From Acorus gramineus (taxonomy: Eukaryota; Streptophyta; Magnoliopsida; Acorales; Acoraceae), in NCBI GenBank assembly GCA_030737835.1, contig CM060854.1, positions 18,823,858 to 18,887,857 of the forward strand: a DNA stretch of 64,000 nt. Direction: 5' to 3'. The translations under genes were made by a program, and so were the position numbers. This document shows, piece after piece, positions 1 to 31,096 of the stretch. Under the pieces are notes generated by a model. That model ran no database searches and was not told the origin of the DNA. It saw only the letters and a program-made list of their open reading frames with translations. Numbering within the stretch: position 1 is the first letter of the stretch; every line of letters begins with the position of its first letter.

Positions 1-660
1 ACAACCATCCCGATCTTCGAGCGCTTGCTCGCCTATCCACGTGTCAGCTAACGTCGCCCGAGACAAGGCGATGAGCCCCCTGAACGATAGCTCGTGACAG
101 AGGCAGGTGTTAATTCCCTTGGAAACCGTCACTTCAATTAATGAGCAGACAGCCGACGCGACCGAACGCCATAACTCCCTCAGGAACCCACGCCTCGAGA
201 CGTGAACAACCCAGCCAACAGTAACCACTTGAAACCCTACGAGCCGTCGCGATAAAGAGATGTACAGAACCCAACGTAGAAGCACTCCTCGGATCGGCTT
301 GACCACCCGCCACGTGTCACTCCAGGAAGTATTTTTTCCACCAGACCAGGAGACCTTCAATCCCAATTAGGTAGAAAAGGGGGGCATCTGTAGGGCCCAA
401 AAATAAGGCCCATCCGTTGAGCTCCACAAAGCGGCGGCCCACGATCCATCTAAGGGCGGCCTGTGTCTCGGATCACCTACCACAGTGGATCCAGCCCGTC
501 TACCAGTCAAAATCCTAATCCAGTCAAACTTGTTGACTCCCCAGATAGGATAAATCTAGTTAATCTAGACCCATCTTAATCCTGATCTACCAATATGACT
601 AGAGATAGGATCAATGAATAGATCAACCCCTGAATCCTGACAAATCTGGGATGTGGGTAA
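1..660 (+). mobile_element. Possible 3' end of an LTR retrotransposon (Gypsy-like), truncated by window edge
   Basis: The first ~390 bases are moderately GC-rich and encode no ORF. They end in a purine run (372-384, gtagaaaaggggggc-like) followed within a few bases by TG TAGGGCCC at 389. A polypurine tract directly before a TG-starting repeat is what lies upstream of a 3' LTR. Neither the matching 5' LTR nor a clear CA end is visible, so the right border (about 660, where the sequence turns AT-rich) is a guess. It could equally be ordinary intergenic DNA. Confidence 0.3.
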
Positions 661-1038
661 GGTCAATCTTTATTGGATGTGTGAATGAGATTTTTTTTTT
701 GTTTAGTTAACAATAATACATTGCATTTGTATACATAATCTGATGTTTTTTTTTTCTTTGGCTTTCCTACACATTGCTTCCCCTAATATATGTTCAATTG
801 ATTAAAAAAAAAATGGCATGCGGATAGAACGAAAGTATGACTAAACTTTCAGTGGTCCGTGCAATGTGGGTTCTCAGTCGATGTGGATTCGGAGGTTGGC
901 AAATCGCAATCTGAATTACCATCAGAATATGATTCCACGAAATCTGACATGTTTATGGTTTCTAGACTTAAATTTAAAAATCTTTTAGTATATTAAATTT
1001 TAGATGTCTATTGTCTTGGAGGCATACTAATACACTAA

Positions 1039-2499
1039 GCCAATGTTTGAAATGAGAATAAACCCCTGAATAACCCCGGATAATCCGGATAGAAATTTTG
1101 TTGTGTTTGAAAAGCTCAGATAACCCTAGATAAAGTATGTCAAAATAAACTGGTATAAAGTGGTATATGGATTCCAATCAATCCCTAGAATAAAAGTTAT
1201 CCTAGGTTATTCCATCCAAAGAATATGTGGGCCTTCTGTCAAATCAATTATCATCATCTCTTATAAATCACCTGTTAAATCAACTATCATTACTTTTTTA
1301 CCTTTTATAAATCATTATCCATATTTTATTCACATTTTACCCAAACAACAAAACATTTAAGGTGGCGTTTGGCGCGGCGGAATGCGGATTTTAAGTACTG
1401 ATTAATAAGTGCAGAAAAAAGTTATGCTGATAATCTTTAAGGAGTTTAGAAAAAAAAAGTGTTTGGTTTAGCGAAAAATATTATGTAGTTATTTAGGTAA
1501 GTGTGTTTGGTTGACCACTTAACATATGTGCTTATTAAGAGGGTATTTCGGTCCATTTTATAAGTGTTGAATGTTATTTTGATGTTTGGTTAAATAATTA
1601 AAAAAAAGAACTTATTTATTCACATCCATAATAAAAACCTCTATCTTCCTCATGTCTGTTCCAGATTCACTAAAAACAACCAAATCAAAAGACCAAATCA
1701 TAAGGAATGTATCAAACAAGAAAAAGCAACCAAAGAACAGAATCACTAACACAAACCAGATCATTAATAAGAACTGATTCAACAAACCCATTCTCAAAAC
1801 TAATTATAAAAAAAACTTTCCCAATTGTATATAAAAAAAAAATCAGAAACCCCATATACGCCCTATGTATCAAACACAAAGACCCAAAAAATAAAAAAAC
1901 AACAAAGATTCCACAAACATTATGGATTCTCCTCCGCGGCGGGTGGTCCCGGTGACAGCCGAGCGGGTCTCGTCATCAGAGGGGGGAGGCGGTGTCACTC
2001 GACGCCGGAGCAGAGGACGTCGTCGGCAGACATGCAAGACGGTCTAGGAGTGGCTAGGGTTTCCACAGGTGTGAAATATGTTTCGCAGAAGAGAGAGAGA
2101 GTGAGTTAAGAGAAGGGTTTTATAGTGCTGGTAAATATTTGATTTGAACAAGGGTAGAGATGACTTTTCGCATCATACACAAGGCGGAATGCTGAAAGAT
2201 AAGTACCAATCGTATCACTTAAAAGTTTGGCGGTTTTGAGCCCCAAAACTCTGATTTTCAGTGCTTTTGAAAGGGGTTTACCAAACATGTGTTTACAAAA
2301 AAAACTCTTATTTTCATCAATAAGCTGCATAAGTACTGAAAGCCGGGTTGAACCAAACAGCCCCTTATTCTTACGTTTACCAACGAGAATAATTCAAAAC
2401 ACAACCAAACACAAAATCATTTTATCCTTATTTATGCTCACTTATGCTCGGATAAATTTATACCTAAAAATAAATCTTCTCCCCGTTTCAAACGGGGGC
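1039..2499. mobile_element. Tourist-like (PIF/Harbinger) element, split by a second insertion
   Basis: Left end GCCAATGTTTGAAATGAG and right end (reverse complement) GCCCCCGTTTGAAACGGG are imperfect terminal inverted repeats. The element is flanked by TAA at 1036-1038 and 2500-2502, the 3-bp target duplication typical of PIF/Harbinger elements. Related copies lie at 24985-25504, about 47498-47823 and about 47853-49450; they share the segment around 'aattcaaaac(a)caacca'. No transposase is encoded, so it is non-autonomous. It is interrupted at 1360-2364 by another element. Confidence 0.7.
1360..2364. mobile_element. Second Tourist-like element nested in the first
   Basis: Ends AGGTGGCGTTTGG and (reverse complement) GGGGCTGTTTGG are imperfect inverted repeats, flanked by TTA at 1357-1359 and 2365-2367. 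Joining the flanks gives a continuous sequence that matches the uninterrupted related copy near 47690-47715, which supports the borders. About 1.0 kb, no transposase ORF. The short GC-rich ORFs near 1900-2100 are low-complexity and not convincing. Confidence 0.7.
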
Positions 2500-2643
2500 T
2501 AAAAAATTTCTAAATTTAAGTTAGGTCGACGTGGATTCAGAGATTGGCATTGGACGGCGCCGTTAAAAACTCCATTGAAGGAGACGAGAGATGCAGACAA
2601 GACCACGGGTTCTTAGCGGAAAAAAGAAAAGCAAAATGAGGGA

Positions 2644-3100
2644 GGGGGCGGTTGATTCAACCCCATCAACTCCTCCACCCTTTAAACTTTTTTTTTTTTT
2701 TTTTGTGATCCTAACCCACCTCGATCAATGGAGCATCCACAAGAGGTCGCTCATGAAGGCGTGATGGACGGCATCGCCGCCGACGGGAAAGGAGGAGGAG
2801 GAGCGGAGGTTGTTGAAGATGGAGGCGACAGAGCTCTCGGGCCACCTGATTGACGACGGAGGGGGGAGGTGGAGAGGAGGCAGCAGTGGACAGCGTCGCC
2901 GCCGAAGGTGGAGAGGAGGCAGCGGTGGGCGGCAGTGACGACAACCTCGTCCTCCCCTGTCGACGGCCACGCCGTCCACCACGCCTTCGCGAGCGACCCC
3001 TCGTGGATGCTCCGCTGGTCAGGGGTGGGTTAGGATCACAAAAAAAAAAAAAATTTAAGGGGTGGGTGGAGGAGTTGGTAGGGTTGAAATAACTGCCCCC
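2644..3100. mobile_element. Mutator-like foldback element with ~150-bp inverted repeats
   Basis: The ends GGGGGCGGTTGATTC and (reverse complement) GGGGGCAGTTATTTC open inverted repeats that stay alignable for about 150 bp on each side (roughly 2644-2795 and 2950-3100). A perfect 9-bp direct repeat, AATGAGGGA, flanks the element at 2635-2643 and 3101-3109, as expected for Mutator-like transposition. The inner ~150 bp and parts of the arms are very GC-rich with GGAGG/GGCGG runs, unlike the AT-rich surroundings. This may be a captured gene fragment, but I cannot name a source. No transposase. Confidence 0.75.
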
Positions 3101-3109
3101 AATGAGGGA

Positions 3110-4570
3110 AGGCTATAATTAATGCCTCGTACATGTTTTCCACATATGGGGCCCACATATGCCTTGTACAAGTTTGGATAGCTAGATTCCAGCTCATTTG
3201 GGGAATCCCTATGCATGGTTAAATTAGGTTATTCAAATTTTATATATAACTCATCCATGATCAATCAAACAATAAAAAAACATTATTACGTGTCTTAACA
3301 AATAAAAATAAAAACACAATCAAACAGAAAATCGCTTATTTCTTGGTATAGTTATTTATTTTTAGAATAGTCATAAATTCATAATAGATTATGTTTCTAC
3401 TAAAGGACAACCATATGCATTTGTTTAGCTCATACAATAAAGAAGGAATTCTAATATAAGTGTAACATCAAACAAAGATTAAGGCTAAACATTACACTAA
3501 AATCAAAGGCTAGAAGTAACTTTTACAATACCTTTTTCAATCGTAATTTCAGTTTGTGCATGCTATGATTTTTCTAATAATAATATAACCCATTTATTGA
3601 GGTATATGTTTTTATAAAACATAAAATATATATATTTCAATAAATTGTATTAATGTATTTATGTAAAATGTTAAAATTTTCTAATGATATATAGATACAC
3701 ACACTTTGTTAACATGAGTGTACCACACTAATTAGGTATGCACAACTGAAAATTGGGGTCCGGAAAAACAAATATGTGCAACAACTGATGGAAGTTGAAG
3801 ATAAGTTGAACAAGAAAATCGATATCCTGGTTATAAAAGTATTGAAAATAGTTTTATTACGGGTTTCTTTCATTTACAGGATGAATAATTTAGAAATTTT
3901 AACTATCTATTAGTCTCAAATAGACGGACGTTTTGCACAGGGATTAATAATGAAAAAGTCGTTTGAAGTTGAGACTTAAAATGCAGCATAAAGAAGGGAG
4001 GATCGATCACTAAAACACATAATTTACAAGGACTTGAAAATAAAAATTTCAAAGAGTAACTTTAAGAATCTATCTATTATACTAAAAAAAAGTGTTGAAG
4101 TTTTCATGTTTGTTCCTTCGTGTGCGTGTAACATTTTTATTTTTGAATTTTACCCTTATTTATTTATTTATGATATTTGATTTTATATTAAAAAGTAAAA
4201 ATGGAAAATACATATTTTAATATTTTAGTGGATAAGATGAGATATTCATCAAATCTATCTTTTTCAATTTTTATGTTTCAATTTTACCTTTATTTGATTT
4301 TATATTAAAGGGTAAAAATGTACTCCTAATTCTAAATGATTTAAATCGTACATAAACATTCTTTTTTTTTTTATCCATTTGAGCGATATTATTGGATTTA
4401 GAGTTTTAAATGATATATTTTTATAATATAAGATTGCTTGAGGGGTACACATACAAAAAACACATTTTCATTTCTTTTATGTGTAATTTCATAATAAATG
4501 TTCCAAATTATTTATTTAATTATTATTAAAAAAAATTTATAACATTTATGTATATATAACATGATCAATA
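3110..4570. other. AT-rich intergenic DNA, no gene seen
   Basis: No ORF with recognisable content. Around 4069-4100 the sequence TCTATCTATTATACTAAA followed by AGTGTTGAAG resembles a plant Helitron 5' end, but no matching 3' hairpin plus CTRR terminus was found downstream, so it is at most a fragment. Confidence 0.5.
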
Positions 4571-5914
4571 ATGATTCTTAGGCCCCAATTTTTCAAGCCC
4601 CATCACAGGCCCCATGATGTGGCAAGTGTACATTGTCTATTATACCCTTTACTTGATAACTACCTTAACATGTATCCCTATGATTGTGGAGTATCATTTA
4701 ATTCTAAAAATTTTATATTTATTCACCATTAATGGATTCTTAAAATCTTGCAATAATATTTGAGAGGGACCGGAGAAACCATTGATGTTGAAACAATTGA
4801 AAATCTGTCTTGTATGCAAAATGAGGAGGTTTTGCATTATGGAATTGATTTTGTTTATGAAGAATACATGGGAGCAAATCGAAAATTCTATTTTTGAGGA
4901 GAAGGCACGAAATCGTTTTTTTTTTTTTTCGATTTGGATCTCACATCAATGTCTCTCGGATCAGGTTTGACATTATTAGATTCGTAAAAAAATTGTGTTT
5001 TGCTTTTTGTTTTAAATATTTAAACACAATTTTTTTTCATGTATTGAATGTCATTTATCACATTTTGATTTGTTTTTGTTTCAATATCTAAATGTAACAC
5101 TCGATATCGTTACATTTTATATATGAGTAGTTTGTTTGATGTTACTGCTACATTGTTGACAATGTAATTTTTCAAATCTGTTTTATATTTTTGTTACATT
5201 CGTAAATGTAACAGTCAACCGCATGCATGTATTGATTTATATTTGTTACATTTATGAATGTAACATTCATTCGTGTATTGCATTTGTTTCAATGTAAATA
5301 GTAATTTATATTTGTTACATTTATTACTGTAACAGTCAAATACATATGTTTGTTAAATGTATCACACAATAAAAAAAGTGTTTGACATTTTTTATAAAAT
5401 GTAACTGACTATTGAAAATATAATCTGTTTCTAAATTGTTTAAACATTGCATGGAATGTAAAATATTTAGGTAGGAAAATGAAATTGTTTGTTATATTTA
5501 TGTAAATGTAACAGTTCTGATGTAAATGTAACAAATCGCTGTGAGAGACGTAAATATTTAATAAAGGTATTTGATGTAACTAATTCATATAGTAACCATA
5601 TGTGTTTTTTTATTTAAATTTGAATACAATAAATATCCAACTTTTTTAGTGTAATTTAGGTTCAATTATAGTTTAGGTAAGGATTTTAAAATTCAAAATT
5701 TGAAATGGTTAAATGGATTTCAATATTCATAACTGAATAGAGAAAATGGGGGGATTTGGATTAATGAGAGAGATTTTTAATGAAGGACATATTTGTATTT
5801 TGCCATTTTACCATTTTTAAAAAGTCAACAAGTCAACTAATAACAATCAATAAGGTGATGACACCTCATGGGGCTTGTTAGCGGGGCTTATATTTTGGGG
5901 CCTGGGTATCACCA
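4571..5914. mobile_element. TIR transposon with internal palindrome array, copy 1
   Basis: Left end TGATTCTTAGGCCCCAA and right end (reverse complement) TGATACCCAGGCCCCAA are inverted repeats that continue for about 45 bp through AAGCCCC and CCCCATGA(T/G)GTG. A second, longer copy lies inverted at about 44925-46592, and a left-end fragment at about 52734-52905. The interior carries repeated 22-bp palindromes of the type TGTTACATT-N-AATGTAACA. No transposase ORF. The target duplication is unclear, so the superfamily is undecided (Mutator-like or hAT-like). Confidence 0.65.
5192..5334. repeat. Array of 22-bp palindromes TGTTACATTNNNNAATGTAACA
   Basis: Three 22-bp imperfect palindromes start at 5192, 5244 and 5313 (spacing 52 and 69). 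Each has a TGTTACA left arm and a TGTAACA right arm. Looser half-sites (ATGTAAC) continue on both sides from about 5090 to 5580. The same motif is arrayed in the inverted sister copy near 45760-45921. Such subterminal repeats could be transposase binding sites (inference). Confidence 0.6.
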
Positions 5915-6140
5915 CTGATAACATGATATATTATATCGCATATAAATGAATTAAAAAAAATAATGGTATTGGTTGTGGGCAGAATTTTTTTATTTATACG
6001 CACATCGTACGTTGGGGAAGATAAATTATCTATCTATATTATTAATCAAAAGTGCTACATCATCATTTTTTTATATTATTTTTCATTAAATTTAAGTTGA
6101 GAAAATCATGGACAATATATAGATTTTAAATACTATAATA

Positions 6141-7319
6141 CTAGTTACTATGCACGTGCTAAAGCACGTGGTATAACATTATCAATTACATATAAATAAA
6201 AAATTAAATAATGATAATTATATAAAAATTAAATATTCATTAAATAAAAAATATATAAACTTGTGTCTGTGTGTGTGTATACACTGTTAAAAATAATGTG
6301 CTATTGTAATGCAAAAATAATATGTATATATCTCTGAAATATTAATCACAAGTTTTCTTATAAAAAAATAAAAACAGTGGACATATTTTTGTGCTTTAAA
6401 TTTATTTTCTAAATAATTATTTTTAAATGATTATTTAAATAAAAAATCTTAAGACCATCAACTCTACTTTTGACTAAAATAATTAATTAGGTTATAAAAA
6501 TACAATAAAAAAATTAAAAAAAAAAACAACTTACTCTTCTTGTGTGTCGAACTTTGTGTATGCGTTAATCAATTCTCCTAAAAACATTCAATCAAAAATG
6601 ATTAGAGCTTTTTTTTATTGTTAAGCAATACCAACAAAAATATTATTAAAGATATTTAAAACAAAACACATTCATCATTCTTATAAAAGTCATCTTAAAA
6701 CAAATACAAAACCTAATTTTTTAATCTAATAATTATTAAAACATAAGCAAACATAAATCATATAACATAAAATAAAAATAAAAATTTCTTTTGTAAATAG
6801 ACAAAAACCCAAAAAAAAAAACCACACGGAATGAATTGTAGAAGAGGCATGTCATTTATAGATTTTTTTAGGTGGATTTTGTCTTAAAATCACTGGAGTG
6901 TGGGTTAGAGTATATCTCCTAAAATAAAAAAACTAATCATTGTATTTATCAAATATTTAAAGTTAAATTTAAAAACATTAAAACTGATTTTTGTTTTTAT
7001 ATATTTATTTTAATACATTTTTATCTATCAAGGAATTTAAATTTAAAAATAAAAACTGATTTAATATGTAGTATTTATTTAATGTTAAATCATCTATAAG
7101 GTTTTTTTTAATTTAATAATTATCACTTTTTTTTGTTTTTAAATCCCCACAAATTAGGGATGAAACAAACTATCAAACACAAGGAAAATAAGGATAAGAT
7201 TTTTAAAAAATACATAAACTGTTTATTAAATAAGAATAGCAACAAAATAGGGATTAAAAAATAAATAAATATAAATGAAAATGAATAACAAAAAAAGTGG
7301 ATCTCTTTCACTTAATAGA
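6141..7319 (-). mobile_element. Non-autonomous Helitron
   Basis: On the minus strand the element begins TCTATTAAGTG at 7319, preceded by host A (7320). It ends with a hairpin (CACGTGCT, loop TT, AGCACGTG, about 6153-6170), then 12 bases, then CTAG at 6144-6141, followed by host T (6140). A/TC...hairpin...CTRR/T is the Helitron terminal structure with no target duplication. About 1.18 kb, AT-rich, with no Rep/helicase ORF. Confidence 0.7.
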
Positions 7320-7920
7320 TAGGTATTAGATATTAATAACTAATCAATTGCTTAAAGGATAAAAAAGGAAATAAAAATATTGGATCACATAATTCTTTTA
7401 ATGAGTAAGTAATAAGTAATAGATATCCAAATCCACCAAATCTCATTCAATTATGAAAATATAATGGATTGTTTTTTAATTATAACTTACTCATAATCAT
7501 TTTATAATATATTTTTAGTATATTTTTGGAATTTTTTTTTAATGATTTTAAAGTACATCTTAAAATATATTATTATTTATAATTAATTGTAGGGTACTCA
7601 AAATATTAAGAATATGTGATATATCATTTTTTTTAGAGCACACAACTAATTTAAATGTAATCCCGGATTTTAGATATTATAATTGATCCTCATTTATATA
7701 TACTAAGCAAAAGTTTAGAATATGTGATCCAACCCGAACTCAACCCGAGGTTGGAGGAACCTAACTCCAACCCAACCCAACCAAACTTAACCGTTTTGAA
7801 ATAAAAATCTAAAAAAAAAACACTTGACTGGACCACACACTGAACGACTCCGTCACGGATCGTGTTTTTTCAAAACCGAGAAATTATCGCGATTTCGCTA
7901 CAATGTCCAAAACCCCACCG
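7320..7920. other. AT-rich intergenic DNA upstream of SMC3
   Basis: No gene is visible. About 7728-7795 holds a run of CCAACCC/AACCCGA repeats of the kind common at plant hAT or LTR ends, too short to classify. From about 7825 the base composition rises towards the SMC3 promoter. Confidence 0.4.
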
Positions 7921-7924
7921 CCTT

Positions 7925-8168
7925 TATTTTTTTCTATTTAAAGAAGAAAAAAAAAAAAAAGGAAAACTATAGTCGCCCGAAATCATCTCCGCTAAAAGAA
8001 TCCAGCAATCGTAACCGCGAAGGATCCGAAGCAATTCACCTCTCACGCTCTCCCGTTCTTCCCGCCATTTCTTCGCTTTCTAGGGTTTCTTCACTTCCCC
8101 CTTCCAGTCTAGTGAGATCTCCAATTTCTTTAGGGTTTGTATGAAGCGTCGCCTTCTCGATTTCCACG
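7925..8168 (+). promoter_or_regulatory. SMC3 core promoter and 5' leader with E2F-like site and telo-boxes
   Basis: A TATTTAAAG sequence near 7935 could be the TATA element. The leader holds TTCCCGCC at 8059-8066, a match to the plant E2F core, which would suit S-phase expression of a cohesin gene. It also has two TAGGGTTT motifs (about 8081 and 8132), the telo-box often seen in promoters of proliferation-linked plant genes. The transcription start is not known; the motif roles are inferred. Confidence 0.4.
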
Positions 8169-27552
<19,384 letters not shown>

Positions 27553-28324
27553 TGGTATGTACTCTCAGTACATGTTTGCAGTTTCATTCATTCATTGATA
27601 TCTATAAGCTTGAATACATGTCTAGGTTTATACAACCAACAAAAGTTTCATATTTCGCTCGAAATGGACAGGGTTGAGAGCTTATGCATGCTATGCAAGT
27701 CACAAGTCACAGACTTCATCATAATTTCTAGGCTGGGTGGACTACGGTGGAAGAATGTACAGTATGTGATATCACTGGTTGTACTGCATGTTTATAGTGG
27801 TGTATGGCATTGTTTCTTTCTGATGGTTCACAAATGCCGATGAAAACCTATAATGTTATCTTATCTTGTTTTCTTAAAACTGTTCTATAATCACCTTCCT
27901 GATGACCTTTGTCAGTGGTAATAGAATTTATTTAGTAGTGACTGATGAAATTTTTTTCTTGAACTAATGAAATACTGGTTGATCGTAAAAAAATAATAAT
28001 AATAAAAAAATAGCTGATCTAAAATATTTTGGAACTTGAAGCCGGGATCCAAAGTACTGGTTTATGTACTAGGCTGTTTTGTAAACCTGTTTGCTATTGT
28101 CATGTCGCATCATTAACCCATTATATAAAATTGTTTAACAGAATGTATACTCCAATATTTAGTATATATTGTATTATAAGAAATTTAAAAATGTATACAT
28201 TCAATTCATATTAGTATGTGTTATTTTTTTGTAAAATAATTTAATCAATTTATTTTATTAGTCAAGTATTTTTTCTCAAAAAATCAAAATTTGTGTGAAT
28301 CGTTGTTTTACATGATGATTATAG
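27553..28324 (+). other. SMC3 3' UTR and downstream spacer
   Basis: No ORF of note. AATGAA/AATAGAATT sequences near 27920-27970 could serve as poly(A) signals. The 61-91 aa ORFs here have no recognisable content. Confidence 0.4.
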
Positions 28325-28680
28325 AATCACATATAAATGCTTAAGCTTACTTTCATGAGATAAATAATAAAGCATGCATTATAATAACGATTAGATTCAA
28401 TACTTAACAAGAGATTTCCAAAATAATTATGGATTTTTTCCCCTTTACATACCCTCTTCAATACTTATACATTGTTTTCATGTCGTAATCCTGTTAATTA
28501 GAATAAAAACTTTATAACTAATTGTATCATATCATAAATAAATTATACTCTACTATACTTGTTTAACATTATCAATCGGGGTATAATTATCTATGACAAA
28601 TAGAACTTGAGTTGGCTCCCAATCAGAGGTTCAGCGTATCCTGAGGACCACAAGACATACAAAACTTAATTAATCACCTT
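28325..28680. repeat. Local duplication, copy A (uninterrupted)
   Basis: The stretch from 'ctttcatgagataaa' through 'catgcattataataa', 'gtcgtaatcc' and 'ataattatctatgacaaata' to 'cacaagacatacaaaa' is repeated, diverged, at 29300-29580 plus 31097-31190. Copy A lacks the 1.5-kb insertion of copy B and so shows the empty site. No coding content; it may itself be part of an old transposon. Confidence 0.65.
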
Positions 28681-28764
28681 CTTGTATATGACATTAGTTA
28701 GCGCAGGTACATGACTAATATTACAGAAAACAAGGGTGCCATTTGGGTGGGTTGAATCCCATCT

Positions 28765-29005
28765 AAGGGTGCCTTTTGGGTGTGATTGTAAAATTGATTC
28801 AACAAAAATTTGAGTTTTAAAACTGATTTCGCAGGAAGCTCACCCCTCTAAGCTTTTTGAAAATCATAGTTTTTGGACATTGTTTACTTATAATTTGTCT
28901 TCATGAAGCATTTACAGTAAAATTGTTTAGTTGCACGATTGTAAAAACAATTTTCTATAAACGCAGAAACTGTCTAATCGTGCAACCAAACGCTGTCTAT
29001 GATTC
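28765..29005. mobile_element. Possible Tourist-like MITE
   Basis: GGGTGCCTTTTGGGTG at the left and GTGCAACCAAACGCTGTC at the right resemble imperfect inverted ends of the Tourist type, with TAA/TAT next to them. The target duplication is not perfect and I see no second copy, so this is tentative. Confidence 0.3.
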
Positions 29006-29580
29006 ATTTTGAAATTTTAGGGGTCGGGATTCAAGTTGGGTACGGATTTAACTTGTAGTGGAAGTGATGAATGAGAAATTTGAATGGTTGGATTATATTT
29101 TAAATCTATCATTTGTGTGTGGAGATGAGATTGAATGTTAACATTTTTTTATTTTTCTTTGGTATTCACTCTGTTAATATAATAAAGGCTAAATGCCTAT
29201 CATTTCTCAAAAAAAAAAAAAAACACTTTTTTTTTTTCAAATGCACTGAGGTCAGTATTGGGAATACCCACGTCTCAGGATGACTTTATCCCAAAGGCTT
29301 AAAAGCCTATTTTCATGGGATAAAATCAGAAAACATGCATTATAATAAAGTTTAGGTACAATACTTAACGAGAGATTTTATTTTTTATTGGATTTATTTT
29401 TCTTCTAGTTACCCTTTTCAAATTCTTACTGGATTTCTTTACATTAGTTTCATGTCATAATTCTATTATTTAGAAGAGAAACTTTAACTAATCTCATCGT
29501 AAAATAAATTATACCATACTATACTAATAAAAAATATATCTTATTCCGTTATCACTTATGAATCCTGGTACAATTATCTA

Positions 29581-31096
29581 GGGAAAAATCTATATAAGTC
29601 CCTGGAAAGTTGGGAAAATCAATTTAGGCCCATACAAAATCAATAAATCGGAGGTCCCCAAAAACTATGTTTGATTAACGATTTTAGTCGAGTTAGATTA
29701 CCATTCATTTAAAGGGAATATTAAGAGAATATTCTGTCTATTTAACGGAGCTTGTCAAAATGAAAATTCAAATAAATCCTTACAAACTTTGAAAAATATG
29801 ATTTAGTCCTCTAGAATACCAAAATGCCCCGTCTTTTTTCAACAAAGAGGGACATCTCCTTTAAATGTGTGAAGGGTATTTCGGTAAAATATCATGAGTA
29901 GTTAGGGTTTATCACATGCCTAGTTAGTTAGGATGCATTTGGTAGTGGGATTAAGAAGCTGTGATTAGCAAAAGTGAGTTTACAAAAAGGATTTCCAGTA
30001 CCACCATAATTTCATGCCGTTTGGGAATCATGTTTGACGATCAAATGGGAAGTATTAAAATCAGGCTTCAAAACACAGTTTATGTTTGGTTGGACCCTGT
30101 TGAAAATATAAGATACATGTGAAATTCCCAAAATGTCCATGATAAGATGAAATTCTCAAAATGTCCATGTTGGTGTCTTCTTCCCTCGACTTTCACCCAA
30201 GCCCTAAAATCAGAAGCTCTTCATTCCCCTTCCCCTCGAGCAACCCCATTAAAAAGCTAAGTTAAATCATTCAAGAAATACTTACTGTTAGTATATCAGG
30301 TTACAATGAAGGGTTGGGGAGCAAGGGTTTACTTTTGGGGGTGTTGGGGAGCTAGGGTTTCCAAAGCGGTTAGCATTTAGGGTTTTCAAATCCAAACACC
30401 TCTTCTGGGTATCTTGGGAAGGTGGGTTTTGTGTTAATGGCAAGGGAGAGACGAGAGGGGCCTATGATCGGAGAGAGGCGGGAGACCTTGAGGAGAGAGA
30501 GGTGAGGTGCATGCAAGATGAGAGAAGTGAGTGCAGGCTCAAACGGAGAGAGGGGAGGGACTTCGATCGGACCAACTTCGAACGGAGAGAGGCGAGGGGA
30601 ATGGAGCGGCTAAGGTTTGGTTTTGAAGAGAGAGGCGAGAGACTTCCACGGTCGCACCCTGAAACCAAAAAGTGAGAAGAGAGAGAAGAGAGGTTTTCCA
30701 AAGAGTGGGTTTTTATTGGATTGTAATTCAACAAAATTGGGATGGGTATACATGTGATTGTGCATCCATTTTTTCTAGTTTACAAACCAGAGTTTTGGGA
30801 AAACTCATTTTTTCAGCTTTCCCAAGTCTGGTTTTTTTTTTTGCAATTTACACACAATCGCAATCGTGTCGATTTCAAAACTTCAGCCCATTTTTAATAT
30901 TTGATTTTCATTTTAACCCCCATGATGTTTGTAATCGTAATCGCACCCTTGAAACCAGCAACCAAACGGACCCTTAGTGTTACGATAGGGATTAAAACTG
31001 TAATTTTCAAATAAGATAGAGACTTAAGATGATTTATCGATTTTGCAGGACTTAAACCAATTTTTCCAAATTTTTAGAGTTATAACGAATTTTCCC
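29581..31096. mobile_element. Mutator-like element with long inverted repeats, hosting another insertion
   Basis: Terminal inverted repeats of about 110 bp: the left starts GGGAAAAATCTATATAAG, the right (reverse complement) GGGAAAATTCGTTATAAC, and both go on through AAT(C/T)(G)AT AAATC. The flanking 9-bp duplication is AATTATCTA (29572-29580) and AATTATCAA (31097-31105), one mismatch. Copy A at about 28590 has the single-copy target. No transposase ORF. Confidence 0.75.
29931..30973. mobile_element. Tourist-like element nested in the Mutator-like element
   Basis: Ends GGATGCATTTGGTAGTG and (reverse complement) GGGTCCGTTTGGTTGC, flanked by TTA at 29928-29930 and 30974-30976. About 1.04 kb. 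The middle (30430-30670) is a GAGAGAGGCGAG-type purine-rich low-complexity tract. Its right end resembles the ends of the 342-bp MITE family. Confidence 0.65.

Noticed and set aside
4069..4100. Helitron-like 5' end
   Set aside because: No hairpin and CTRR terminus was found downstream in the right orientation.
5090..5340. Palindrome array considered as a CRISPR-like repeat array
   Set aside because: Plant nuclear context, variable palindromic units inside a transposon with TIRs, no cas genes.
6034..6075. Another Helitron-like 5' sequence (TCTATATTATTAATCAAAAG)
   Set aside because: Interrupted after ~100 bp by the minus-strand Helitron and no matching end could be assigned.
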